NCBI GenBank assembly: GCA_947495035.1
Contig: CANLXI010000001.1
Location: 554,305 to 618,304, forward strand
Length of the DNA: 64,000 nt
Source: an uncultured Granulosicoccus sp.
GTDB lineage: Bacteria > Pseudomonadota > Gammaproteobacteria > Granulosicoccales > Granulosicoccaceae
Reading direction: 5' to 3'
Made by a program: the position numbers and the translations under genes
Notes under the pieces: generated by a model
What the model saw: the letters and a program-made list of their open reading frames with translations, nothing else
Told to the model about the DNA's origin: nothing
Database searches by the model: none
Part shown: positions 54,996 through 63,847 of the stretch, one piece after another
Numbering within the stretch: position 1 is the stretch's first letter
Layout of the letters: each line of letters starts with the position of its first letter

Positions 54996-55328
54996 GGTGG
55001 GGCGCCTGTTCCTGATTATCACGTGAAAAGCAAGTCTACGCTGTTGTAGCCCGAGATTGCCCCTCGATTGCCGACATCAGAATTCGCCTTTTCACCATGA
55101 TCCCATGCATCAGCTCAGGTCAGGCCCGCAAGGTTCAGAGGTGCCGCGCGCCTGTGATTGCCTCTGAGCCCCACCATGCATATTCCTCATTGCGATTCAC
55201 GACAACATTGCAAGTTTGTTCCTTTGCTCTGTGGTCGCAGCACGGACGTAGCGTCATTTGATGCAAAAACGACAGTGAGGTGGGAAGCTTGAGAAGAAGT
55301 CAGGCAGGCGAATGCTGATACGAACAGG
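54996..55328. other. Gap between flavoprotein start and GntR stop
   Basis: About 330 bp upstream of the leftward flavoprotein gene and downstream of the leftward GntR gene. I see no gene, hairpin or clear promoter in it. Confidence 0.5.
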
Positions 55329-56009
55329 TCAGGACGACAGATTGCTGCCGAGAGTGGTCAGGGTTGTTGCCAGTCCCTGGCGCATGTGCTCGGTCAGATG
55401 TTCCAGCATGTCATCCAGAGAATCGCCGTGGGCGAGTTCCACATAACGATCGTGAGACTCGCGCAATGGACCGCAGCGACCATGAGCACGTTGATGCAGG
55501 GAAAAATACAGATTGAGGTTGGGGCGCATTGATTCCCAGCTGCGTTGCAAAAGACGGTGATCACTGAGCTCATAACACCAGGCATGCAGTTGCAGTTCCA
55601 GTGCGATGGCCTGCAGACCATCATTGCCAGCGTCAATCACACGCACCAGGTCCGCATTGCGCTGAGCAAGGTTGGCTAGTGAGTCAGCGCTTCGCCTCGA
55701 CCAGCAGCGTTCGAAGGCGAATCGTTCGAGTGTTGTTCTCAACGAGTACAGTTCCTCGAGATCACGTCGGGTCACCGAGCGAACGTACAAGCCCTTGTAC
55801 GGCACGCTGACAAGCAAGCCTGTTTCTGCCAGCTCTCGAATGGCTTCCCGCAATGGGCCTCGACTGACTTTCAGCGAGCTGGCCAGTTCCAGCTCGGTCA
55901 GCCGTTGCCCGGGCTGGAAATTGCCGGCGACGATGTGCTTGGTCAGTTGCTGGGCAATACGATGGCGAATGGTCGTATCGTCGACTGGTTGTAGAACCCT
56001 GTTGTCCAC
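55329..56009 (-). CDS. GntR-family regulator with FCD domain
   Basis: 226 residues from the GTG at 56009, which is preceded by AAAGGAG; a further upstream GTG (56039) lacks this site. The winged HTH shows LTKHIVAGNFQPGQRLTELELASSLKVSRGPLREAIRELAETG. The remaining helical FCD domain (~85-220) has LYSLRTTLERFAFE, with metal-binding-type Asp/His residues expected for acid-sensing members (DHRLLQRSW, ESHDRYVELAHG). It is divergent from the TAXI-TRAP genes and probably represses them until an amino or carboxylic acid binds. Confidence 0.9.
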   Translation of the reverse strand: MDNRVLQPVDDTTIRHRIAQQLTKHIVAGNFQPGQRLTELELASSLKVSRGPLREAIRELAETGLLVSVPYKGLYVRSVTRRDLEELYSLRTTLERFAFERCWSRRSADSLANLAQRNADLVRVIDAGNDGLQAIALELQLHAWCYELSDHRLLQRSWESMRPNLNLYFSLHQRAHGRCGPLRESHDRYVELAHGDSLDDMLEHLTEHMRQGLATTLTTLGSNLSS

Positions 56010-56098
56010 ATGACTCCTTTGGTGCAGGCCGGATGCCACGCACTTTCAAGGTGCAGTATGGAGCAAGGTGACCCCCTCGGACAACCAGCATTTGCAGG

Positions 56099-56131
56099 AT
56101 TGTTGACAATCATACAACCCTGTATCAGTAT
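56099..56131 (+). promoter_or_regulatory. Candidate promoter and operator of the TAXI-TRAP operon
   Basis: A perfect -35 box TTGACA (56103-56108) is followed 17 bp later by CAGTAT (weak -10). The -35 box lies inside the inverted repeat ATTGT-TG-ACAAT (56099-56110), the size of GntR/FadR-type half-sites. Repression by the divergent FCD-GntR protein would occlude RNA polymerase. This is inferred from sequence only. Confidence 0.4.
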
Positions 56132-56226
56132 GTAGCTGAAGCTCACGCATTGCCCGTCGCCTGACGACTGAAAGTGGCCGTGTCGTGCGTGGACCATTGG
56201 CCATCCATTCGACCAGAGGTATTTCC

Positions 56227-57195
56227 ATGTCATTCAAACGTCATTTCTCCGCTCTTGCCGGTATCACCCTGGCGGCGCTGCTTCCTGCCAGCGGACAGGC
56301 TCAGGAATTCATCACGATCGGAACGGCCGGTCAGACGGGGGTCTACTACGTCGTTGGTCAGTCGGTCTGTCAATTGGTGAATCGAGGTACGGCGGAGCAC
56401 AATCTGCGATGCACGGCGCCGGCCACGGGTGGCTCCATTGCCAATCTGAACGGCATTCGTGCCGGGGATTTCAACTTCGGCGTGGTTCAGTCTGATTGGC
56501 AGTATCACGCGTTCAATGGCAGTAGTACTTTCGAAGAGGCAGGGCCCAACGAAAACCTGCGTTCCATTCTTTCGGCTCATGCAGACATCGTCACCATCGT
56601 GGCAAGAGCGGACTCAGGGATCACGGAACTGGCAGATTTGCGTGGAAGCAAGGTGAATATCGGCAATCCAGGCTCGGGTTCCAGGGCCACCGCAGAAGTC
56701 TTGCTGGAAACCATCGGCATTGGGGTGGATGAGCTGGCGCTGGCCTCCGAGCTGAAGTCGGCAGAACAATCGGCGGCCCTGTGTGACAACAAGATCGAGG
56801 CAATGATGTTTTCAGCTGGTCACCCGGTAGGCAATATCAAGGAAGCCACAGTTGCCTGCGACACGGTGTTTCTGCAGGTAGAAGGGGAGGGTATCGATCA
56901 GCTGGTTGAGGATACGATCTACTATTCCAAGGCTGAAATCCCTGCGGGCATGTACCGCGGGCAACCAGAGACCATCCACTCCTATGGTCCTCTGGCCACA
57001 CTGGTTTCCTCCACGGATACCAGTGAAGAAGCCGTTTATCAGGTCGTCAAGGCCATATTCGACAATTTCGATCGTTTCAAATCCCTGCATCCTGCGTTTG
57101 CCAATCTGAATGAAAAGGACATGATTTCCAATGGCACGATTGCTCCCTTGCACGACGGTGCAGTTCGTTATTACAAGGAAAAAGGCTGGATGTAG
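56227..57195 (+). CDS. TRAP transporter TAXI-family solute receptor
   Basis: 322 residues from the ATG at 56227, 7 bp after AGAGG. A signal peptide ends near SGQAQEF. The mature start, FITIGTAGQTGVYYVVGQSVC, and the pattern RCTAPATGGSIANLNGI, FGVVQSDW, LRGSKVNIGNPGSGSRATAEVLLE belong to the TAXI (TAM-like) receptor family that delivers substrate to fused TRAP permeases. Known ligands include glutamate and other dicarboxylates or amino acids. It is separated from the next gene by two stable stem-loops, which would allow more receptor than permease to be made. Confidence 0.92.
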   Translation: MSFKRHFSALAGITLAALLPASGQAQEFITIGTAGQTGVYYVVGQSVCQLVNRGTAEHNLRCTAPATGGSIANLNGIRAGDFNFGVVQSDWQYHAFNGSSTFEEAGPNENLRSILSAHADIVTIVARADSGITELADLRGSKVNIGNPGSGSRATAEVLLETIGIGVDELALASELKSAEQSAALCDNKIEAMMFSAGHPVGNIKEATVACDTVFLQVEGEGIDQLVEDTIYYSKAEIPAGMYRGQPETIHSYGPLATLVSSTDTSEEAVYQVVKAIFDNFDRFKSLHPAFANLNEKDMISNGTIAPLHDGAVRYYKEKGWM

Positions 57196-57210
57196 TACAA
57201 GCCTGAGTAC

Positions 57211-57257
57211 CAGCAGGTAGAGCCTGCTGCCGACAGCTTTCCTGCTGCCGGCAGCAG
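57211..57257 (+). terminator. Two intercistronic stem-loops downstream of the TAXI receptor
   Basis: CAGCAGG-TAGAG-CCTGCTG (57211-57229) is a perfect 7-bp hairpin. It is followed by the perfect 16-bp palindrome CTGCTGCCGGCAGCAG (57242-57257). Hairpins after binding-protein genes commonly protect the upstream message or partly terminate transcription; either would raise receptor level over permease. Confidence 0.5.
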
Positions 57258-57296
57258 TCAGTGATTCATTCGAACTGATCGGACACAGACTGACAG

Positions 57297-58235
57297 ATGC
57301 AAAGCAATACAATCAGCCACAGCACGCACGATGCCAGCGAAGATGATCGCAACAGGGACATAAAGATCTATGTCAATGGCGAGATCGTTCATCGAGACGA
57401 GGCCAAGGTATCCGTTTACGACTCCGGTTTCATGCTGGGCGATGGCATGTGGGAAGGTATGCGACTGTACAACGGAAAGTGGGCATTCTTTGATGAGCAC
57501 ATGGACCGTTTCTTCAACTCCTGCAAGGCAGTTTCGATCGATGTCGGCATGGACAAGGCAGGCATTCTGGATGCCTTGACGCGCACAGCAGCGGCCAACA
57601 ACATGACGCACGATGTACATTGTCGGCTGATGTTGACGCGCGGTATCAAGGACAAACCATTTCAGCATCCCAGGCTCAGTCGCAGCGGGCCGACTCTGGT
57701 CATCATCATGGAGCACTCCAAGCCGGCAGTCAGCCTGCAGAGTGCCGGAATCACTCTGGCCACGGTGCCCCAGGTGCGCGGTTTGCCGATGAGTCAGGAT
57801 GCCAAGTTCAACAGCCACTCGAAGTTGAATTGCGTCATTGCCTGCTTGCAGGCGGAACAGGCAGGCGCCGATGAGGGGCTGATGCTGGATCCCCATGGTT
57901 TTGTCAACACGACCAATGCCTGCAATTTTTTCATCGTCAGGCGCGGGGAAGTCTGGACGTCAAAACCCGACTATTGCATGAACGGGGTTACCCGGCAAAA
58001 GGTGATCGACCTGTGTCGACAGAACGATATTCCTGTCTTCGAGAAGAATTATTCCCTGTATGAAGCCTACGGTGCAGACGAGGCATTTCTGACCGGCACC
58101 TTCGGTGCGCAAACGCCGGTAGCTTCCATTGACGGTAAAGTCATTGGCAAAAGCGGCGAGCGTCCGATGATTGCCCGTATACAGAGCTTGTACAAATCCC
58201 TGATCAGTGAGAATACCGGCAGCTCGCAGCCGTAG
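57297..58235 (+). CDS. Class IV PLP aminotransferase (D-amino-acid/branched-chain transaminase type)
   Basis: 312 residues. The fold-type IV pattern is clear: INGEIVHRDEAKVSVYDSGF in outline (FMLGDGMWEGMRLYNGK), the PLP-lysine region AKFNSHSKLNCVIACLQ, the glutamate segment GADEGLMLDPHGFVNTTNAC, and the phosphate loop TGTFGAQTPVASIDGK. Members include branched-chain aminotransferase, D-amino-acid transaminase and aminodeoxychorismate lyase. Being between a TAXI receptor and its permease suggests it deaminates the imported compound, perhaps a D-amino acid or omega-amine. The exact substrate is undetermined. Confidence 0.88.
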   Translation: MQSNTISHSTHDASEDDRNRDIKIYVNGEIVHRDEAKVSVYDSGFMLGDGMWEGMRLYNGKWAFFDEHMDRFFNSCKAVSIDVGMDKAGILDALTRTAAANNMTHDVHCRLMLTRGIKDKPFQHPRLSRSGPTLVIIMEHSKPAVSLQSAGITLATVPQVRGLPMSQDAKFNSHSKLNCVIACLQAEQAGADEGLMLDPHGFVNTTNACNFFIVRRGEVWTSKPDYCMNGVTRQKVIDLCRQNDIPVFEKNYSLYEAYGADEAFLTGTFGAQTPVASIDGKVIGKSGERPMIARIQSLYKSLISENTGSSQP

Positions 58236-58422
58236 GTCCACTGGGTATTCGATGACGTCGCTCATTGCCTCAACCCGAGTTGATTGCTGCTGAATCCCGG
58301 CTGGATTTGCAGTCGGTTTCGGGGCCGGGGTCGTGATTGCAGTTGCGCATGAGGAGCAGGCCTCGATTCGACTACCAGGTGTTGCCGTATCTCACAGTCC
58401 GCTCAATCGGTGAAACAACAAG

Positions 58423-61164
58423 ATGGATCAGAAAAAGCAACTGGAAGCCGCTGGTGTCGAGAATGAGGCAGCGGGTCATGGGAGCCTGAGCCAGGTCGCA
58501 CTGGATGAGCTGGTAGCGTCGTCCGATACGGGCGCGAGAACACCGGCGGGTCTTGCCAGTAAACTGATTCTTGGCGTGGCGCTCGTCTGGTCACTGTTTC
58601 AGCTATGGATTGCCTCCCCCCTGCCTTATATGCTGGGTGTTGGAATACTCAATGACACGCAGGCCCGATCCTTTCATCTGGCCTTTGCCCTGTTTCTGGG
58701 CTTCGCAGCCTATCCGGCGGCTCGTTCACGGCTGGACCTGGCGATCGGTCTGAGCGTGCCGGCATTACTGGTGGTGCTGTTCATGATTGGCGCCAAGGAG
58801 GGCGTCAATACCTGGTGGATTCCGGTGTTTGGTTTGTGTGTCATGGCTGCCATTCTGGCGGGATCCCCCAAACACCGAGTACCGTCCTGGGAGTGGGCCA
58901 TGGCCTTGCTCGCGGCCGGTTCCGCCTTTTATACCTATCTGTTCTACGAAAGTATCTCTCAGCGTGTCGGAGCACCGATAACACAGGATTTCGTGGTTGC
59001 CGTGCTGGGGATCATGCTGTTGCTGGAGGCGGCTCGACGTTCTCTGGGGCCGGCATTGATGGTTGTTGCAACACTGTTCCTCGTCTACACCTTTCTGGGT
59101 CCATTGATGCCGGCCATCGTATCCCACAAGGGGAATGCCTTGTCCGAGGTTGTCAATCATCAGTGGATTACCACAGAGGGGGTCTTCGGTATTGCTCTGG
59201 GGGTGTCGACGTCCTTCGTGTTTCTGTTCGTATTGTTCGGTTCCTTGCTGGACAAGGCGGGCGCCGGTAATTATTTCATCCAGGTGGCCTTCAGTCTGAT
59301 GGGGCATCTGCGTGGTGGTCCGGCCAAAGCCGCGGTGGTGTCCTCAGCGATGACCGGTCTCATCTCCGGATCCTCCATTGCCAATGTAGTCACTACCGGC
59401 ACATTTACCATTCCTTTGATGCGCAAGGTGGGGTTCTCGGCGGAAAAGGCGGGTGCCATCGAAGTGGCAAGCTCGGTCAATGGCCAGATCATGCCTCCAG
59501 TCATGGGAGCTGCAGCTTTCCTGATGGTGGAGTATGTCGGCTTGTCCTATTTCGAGGTCGTCAAGCACGCCTTTCTTCCGGCACTCATCAGCTACATCGC
59601 CCTGGTGTATATCGTGCACCTGGAAGCCATGAAGTCAAACCTTCAGGCATTGCCACGGTCGTATGAACCCGGCCCCTTGATGCAGCGCCTGGTAGGTCTG
59701 GCATTCGCGATTGTTGCCATCTGCGTACTCAGTTTCCTGGTGTACTACGGCATGGGCTGGATTCGGCCAACCTTTGGTAACAAGGCAGGCTTTGTCGTTT
59801 TCGCACTACTGGTACTCGTCTATCTTGGTCTGCTCGTAGTGGCATCAAGAGAGGAGGCGCTCAAGCTGGATGATCCCAATGAGCCTACGACATCACTGCC
59901 GGTTCCCGGACCGACAGCAAGAGCAGGCTTGCATTACATTCTCCCGGTAGTAGTGCTGGTCTGGTCACTCATGGTCGATCGTCTGAGTCCTGGCTTGTCC
60001 GCGTTCTGGGCATCCGCCTTCATGATCTTCATACTACTCACTCAGAGACCGCTGATGGCCATGTTGCGGGGTGAAGGTGCTCTGCTGGCCAGGGTGTCCG
60101 AAGGTTTTTCGGATCTCCTTGACGGTCTGGTGTCCGGTGCGAGAAACATGATCGGGATAGGTATCGCCACGGCAACCGCCGGTATCATCGTCGGGGCAGT
60201 CAGTCAGACAGGAGTAGGCTCGGCTCTGGCCGATGTGGTTGAAGTGCTGTCTGGTGGTCATCTGATGGCGATTCTGTTCCTGACCGCGGTGCTGTCTCTC
60301 ATCCTGGGTATGGGGCTGCCAACGACAGCCAACTATATTGTGGTGTCAGCGCTGCTGGCACCTGTCATCGTTACCCTGGGTCAACAGAATGGACTCATTG
60401 TTCCCCTGATTGCGGTGCATCTCTTCGTCTTCTATTTCGGCATCATGGCAGACGTGACACCGCCGGTCGGGTTGGCCTCGTTTGCCGCAGCGGCTGTCTC
60501 CGGTGGCGATCCGGTCAAGACCGGTGTGGTGGCCTTCTTCTACAGTCTGCGTACAGCTGCGCTACCATTCCTGTTCATATTCAATACGGAATTGTTGCTG
60601 ATCGACGTCACCTGGCTGCAAGGGGTGTTCGTGTTCCTCATTGCGACTGCTGCCATGTTGTTGTTTGCTGCCGCGACGCAAGGCTGGTTTCTGACCAGAA
60701 ACCGAGTTCATGAAAGTCTGTTGTTGCTGCTGATAGCTTTCAGCCTGTTCCGTCCCGGCTTCTGGATGGACAGGATTGTGCCCCCGTTTCAGAGTGTAGC
60801 GCCTGCCACAATCGAGGATGCGGTCATGCAAGTCGAGCCAGGCGAGGAAATCCGCTTGACAGTGGACGGTCTGGATCAATTGGGAGACCCGGTCAGTTTT
60901 GTTGGCGTCTTGCCGGTGGCGGCGGGTGAAACGGGAGTCGATCGTCTGGTTGGTTCAGGGTTGCAGTATGTCGTTGAAGGCGAAACGGTGAGAATCGACA
61001 ATGTCACGTATGACAGTCCGGCTCAGGAAGCCGGCTTTGATTGGGATCAGATTGTCACCAATGTGTCGATACCGAACGCACAACCGTCCAAGTACTGGAT
61101 GTTCATTCCAGCCTTGATGCTGCTTGGGCTGGTGGTATTGTTGCAGCGGCGGCGAAGCTCCTGA
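58423..61164 (+). CDS. TRAP transporter fused DctQM-type permease with C-terminal DUF3394-like domain
   Basis: 913 residues. About 18 hydrophobic segments: the small DctQ-like part is in the first ~200 and the DctM part at ~220-760. Diagnostic stretches are AAVVSSAMTGLISGSSIANV, VASSVNGQIMPPVMGAAAFL, MGLPTTANYIVVSALLAP and FYFGIMADVTPPVGLASFAA. The last ~130 residues hold more helices and a periplasmic DUF3394-like domain (LTVDGLDQLGDPVSFVG, VDNVTYDSPAQEAGFD-like PDZ pattern). It uses a Na+ or H+ gradient to import the ligand bound by the TAXI receptor. The nearby Na+/H+ antiporters would fit a sodium-based economy. Confidence 0.93.
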   Translation: MDQKKQLEAAGVENEAAGHGSLSQVALDELVASSDTGARTPAGLASKLILGVALVWSLFQLWIASPLPYMLGVGILNDTQARSFHLAFALFLGFAAYPAARSRLDLAIGLSVPALLVVLFMIGAKEGVNTWWIPVFGLCVMAAILAGSPKHRVPSWEWAMALLAAGSAFYTYLFYESISQRVGAPITQDFVVAVLGIMLLLEAARRSLGPALMVVATLFLVYTFLGPLMPAIVSHKGNALSEVVNHQWITTEGVFGIALGVSTSFVFLFVLFGSLLDKAGAGNYFIQVAFSLMGHLRGGPAKAAVVSSAMTGLISGSSIANVVTTGTFTIPLMRKVGFSAEKAGAIEVASSVNGQIMPPVMGAAAFLMVEYVGLSYFEVVKHAFLPALISYIALVYIVHLEAMKSNLQALPRSYEPGPLMQRLVGLAFAIVAICVLSFLVYYGMGWIRPTFGNKAGFVVFALLVLVYLGLLVVASREEALKLDDPNEPTTSLPVPGPTARAGLHYILPVVVLVWSLMVDRLSPGLSAFWASAFMIFILLTQRPLMAMLRGEGALLARVSEGFSDLLDGLVSGARNMIGIGIATATAGIIVGAVSQTGVGSALADVVEVLSGGHLMAILFLTAVLSLILGMGLPTTANYIVVSALLAPVIVTLGQQNGLIVPLIAVHLFVFYFGIMADVTPPVGLASFAAAAVSGGDPVKTGVVAFFYSLRTAALPFLFIFNTELLLIDVTWLQGVFVFLIATAAMLLFAAATQGWFLTRNRVHESLLLLLIAFSLFRPGFWMDRIVPPFQSVAPATIEDAVMQVEPGEEIRLTVDGLDQLGDPVSFVGVLPVAAGETGVDRLVGSGLQYVVEGETVRIDNVTYDSPAQEAGFDWDQIVTNVSIPNAQPSKYWMFIPALMLLGLVVLLQRRRSS

Positions 61165-61255
61165 CGGTCACAGCTGAAGGCTTCATGCGCGACCGCTGGC
61201 CAGGTTTTCCGCCGAGAAGCGATTCAGCTCGGATAATCCTGATCAGCTTGACAGC

Positions 61256-63847
61256 TCATTCCACCCAATAATTGACTACCTGAAACGGCTTTTCCTGATC
61301 GCTCGAACGCGCCTGGTAGGCCAGAATTCCGAAGCTGTATTCATTGTCCGATGTGCCTTGATTCGGTGAGATATCACCGACGGTACCACTGAAGACAACG
61401 GATGTGCCGACGTTGACTCCCAGGCTGGCTGTCGTTTCCTGACCGACGCTGAATCCACGCATGCTCTTGCCGGCTGTTGTCTTGACGGTGGTTTCGTAGG
61501 ACAGGGTCATGGCCGCCCTGAACCCGGCGACAAGCGACTCCGATATTTCAGCGGCCTGGCTGCCGCCGCTGAGCCCGACATCGAACGGACCGAATGACGT
61601 AACGCCAAATCCCTGTATGTCACCACGACCCGGGTAGGAAGTCGGGTCTCCGATGTCATGAGCGAATACCGAATCGTCAATGCTCACGCCGCCACTGGCG
61701 AGACTGGCATTGTAAAAGTCACGCTCGATCTGAATCGTTCGTGGTCGCCGAGGCAAGGAGACCACGATTTCCTCGCCAACCAACTCGGGATAAACCGGAT
61801 GCGCCAGCACACGATAGGTGTACTGGTCGTAAGGCATGACCGTCGCAATGACCGTGTCTTCCATCGGTCCAGTGGTATAAGTGTGTGTACGCGTCAGCTC
61901 ATAGCCAAGGCTCGCCTCTGCGGTCAAGGCGACTCCGACGCTCTGCTCGAGCTCCACACCGACATCGCCTACTACCGGAAGACTGACGCCGGCTTCCACG
62001 CCGACATGATAATTGCTGCTGATGGTATGGGAAATCGACGCATCCACCCCTGCCGAATTGCCTGTTCCCCAGCCAGTTCGGCATTCATCGGTATTTTGCA
62101 CGCCAGTGTCCCAGCAAGGTGGGGCCGCCAGTGCTGCATGAACGATCGGCTCGCTGAAGACCAGCTGGTGCGAGTTCGCTACCGACTGCAGCACTGTGCT
62201 GTCATCATCGACGTTGACTGCCAGCAGAACCACAGAACTGCCCCTGCGCTCGCTCGCCAGCGTGTCCAGTTGCTCGATATGTTTCAGGGTGAATTCATCG
62301 TCGTTTTCAGCAATGCTCCAGATACTGACAGCCGGCTCATTGACATCGGTGGTGATGTTGCCGCTGGTTCGGGTACCGACCTTGATGCGTCCAGGGCGAT
62401 AGATGATGAGATCATCGCGTCCATCGGATGTCACATCGCCGACGCTCATCATCAGGTTGTCGCGACGCACCTGAAGCCGCCCATTGTTGGAGCTGGTATT
62501 GAAGGTATATTCCGTCGGCACCTCTGCGAGCAGCGACCAGGCCCCGCTACCATCGACAAGATCTTCATAGATGACACCATTGACGTGCATCTCGCCCCGC
62601 TGATCACCGTCGATATCCAGGATGCCGGCCCACAAATGCTCGGTATGCCCGTTGTTGCCTCCCACCTCACAGCTCGAGATATCCGCCTCACCGATGATGG
62701 CACCGAGTTCTGTCCCTCCGGCATCCAGATCGTCGAACAGCAGCTGGAGTGCTGTCACATCATCGCAAACCACTGAAAAACGGTCGAGGGCTGCTACCAG
62801 TATTTCGTCGACTCCATCGCCATCGACATCACCCAGCGCGACGGTTCCGGTAACGCCCAGATAGGCACTGTTATCCACCACACCGCTGATTCGTTCGCCA
62901 ATGCGTTCAATGAACCCGGCATTCTGATCATCGTAGATGTAATAAAAACTGGTACCGTCACCTGGAGACTGGTTTCGGCCTGAGCCGAATGTCTCATTGA
63001 TGACAACTGCCATTTCCTGGCCTGCATCCCGATCAAGCTGACCGCTGGCCAGCTCGATTCCCATTCTGCTGCCGGGGGTCGCCGCGTTCCAGGTCCTGGC
63101 ACCTTCGTCTGCAATGACATAACTGGTCTGGATGCTGCCTTCGAGAAAATACAGATTGATCGAGCCTGATACGTCGTCATCAATGGCAATGGCAATGGCA
63201 ATCTGGTCTGCACCATCACCATTGAAATCACCGGTAGTCAGTGACATCCACGATGGATCGCCAGTCAATAGAGTGCTTTCGCTCGACGTGATGTAGTCGT
63301 CAGATTTGTCCTCGATGACCTTGAGCCGGATGGCGGTGGTAACAGGATCATGCCAGGCGATCACGACTTCATCGAACCCGTCACCGTCTACATCACCACC
63401 GGCAGCGGCATGCACCTCGGCTTCTGCCCAGGCGGTTTCCAGAGAAGCCCCGGTCAGCTCCGCCATGTTGCCACCACCGGAGGTATCAGGGACGTAGGTC
63501 AACAAGTTGACGATGTCCTCCTGATCCGTCCGCGCTGGACCTGCCATGAAGAGTTCGCTGCGCTTGTCCAGCGTCTTGCTTGCCCCCAGTGGTACGTAGT
63601 CGTCCGGAAGAGGCTCGCCGGATGCATCGGTTCTGGGAGATGCATTCGTGTCTACATTCAGGCGATCCAGAGTGGTCTGGACTTCATCGTCCCCCGACGA
63701 ACCATCGGTTGATCCGCCAGTATCGCCACCAGTATCTCCTCCATCCGTTCCCCCGCCACCGCCACCGCCGCAAGCTGTCAGACCAAGACAGGCACTCAGT
63801 ACCAGCATTCGAATCGGTGAGGTGAGAGCGTATGGGCTTACAAACAT
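61256..63847 (-). CDS. Large FG-GAP/VCBS-repeat lipoprotein with a Ser/Thr-rich beta C-terminal region
   Basis: 863 residues; AGGAG lies 9 bp upstream of the ATG. A lipobox (GLTAC, Cys26) is followed by a poly-Gly and GGDTGG linker to ~55. At least five calcium-type FG-GAP repeats follow: GDVDGDGFDE (151), GDFNGDGADQ (206), GDVDGDGVDE (339), DIDGDQRGE (411) and GDVTSDGRDD (470), making a likely seven-blade beta-propeller. Residues ~590-863 are different: long alternating Ser/Thr/Val/Gly strands such as ASISHTISSNYHVGVEAG and LTAEASLGYELTRTHTYTT. This resembles the stem strands of aerolysin-like pore-forming toxins, but only by eye. Surface-anchored or secreted; function unknown. Confidence 0.75.
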   Translation of the reverse strand: MFVSPYALTSPIRMLVLSACLGLTACGGGGGGGTDGGDTGGDTGGSTDGSSGDDEVQTTLDRLNVDTNASPRTDASGEPLPDDYVPLGASKTLDKRSELFMAGPARTDQEDIVNLLTYVPDTSGGGNMAELTGASLETAWAEAEVHAAAGGDVDGDGFDEVVIAWHDPVTTAIRLKVIEDKSDDYITSSESTLLTGDPSWMSLTTGDFNGDGADQIAIAIAIDDDVSGSINLYFLEGSIQTSYVIADEGARTWNAATPGSRMGIELASGQLDRDAGQEMAVVINETFGSGRNQSPGDGTSFYYIYDDQNAGFIERIGERISGVVDNSAYLGVTGTVALGDVDGDGVDEILVAALDRFSVVCDDVTALQLLFDDLDAGGTELGAIIGEADISSCEVGGNNGHTEHLWAGILDIDGDQRGEMHVNGVIYEDLVDGSGAWSLLAEVPTEYTFNTSSNNGRLQVRRDNLMMSVGDVTSDGRDDLIIYRPGRIKVGTRTSGNITTDVNEPAVSIWSIAENDDEFTLKHIEQLDTLASERRGSSVVLLAVNVDDDSTVLQSVANSHQLVFSEPIVHAALAAPPCWDTGVQNTDECRTGWGTGNSAGVDASISHTISSNYHVGVEAGVSLPVVGDVGVELEQSVGVALTAEASLGYELTRTHTYTTGPMEDTVIATVMPYDQYTYRVLAHPVYPELVGEEIVVSLPRRPRTIQIERDFYNASLASGGVSIDDSVFAHDIGDPTSYPGRGDIQGFGVTSFGPFDVGLSGGSQAAEISESLVAGFRAAMTLSYETTVKTTAGKSMRGFSVGQETTASLGVNVGTSVVFSGTVGDISPNQGTSDNEYSFGILAYQARSSDQEKPFQVVNYWVE

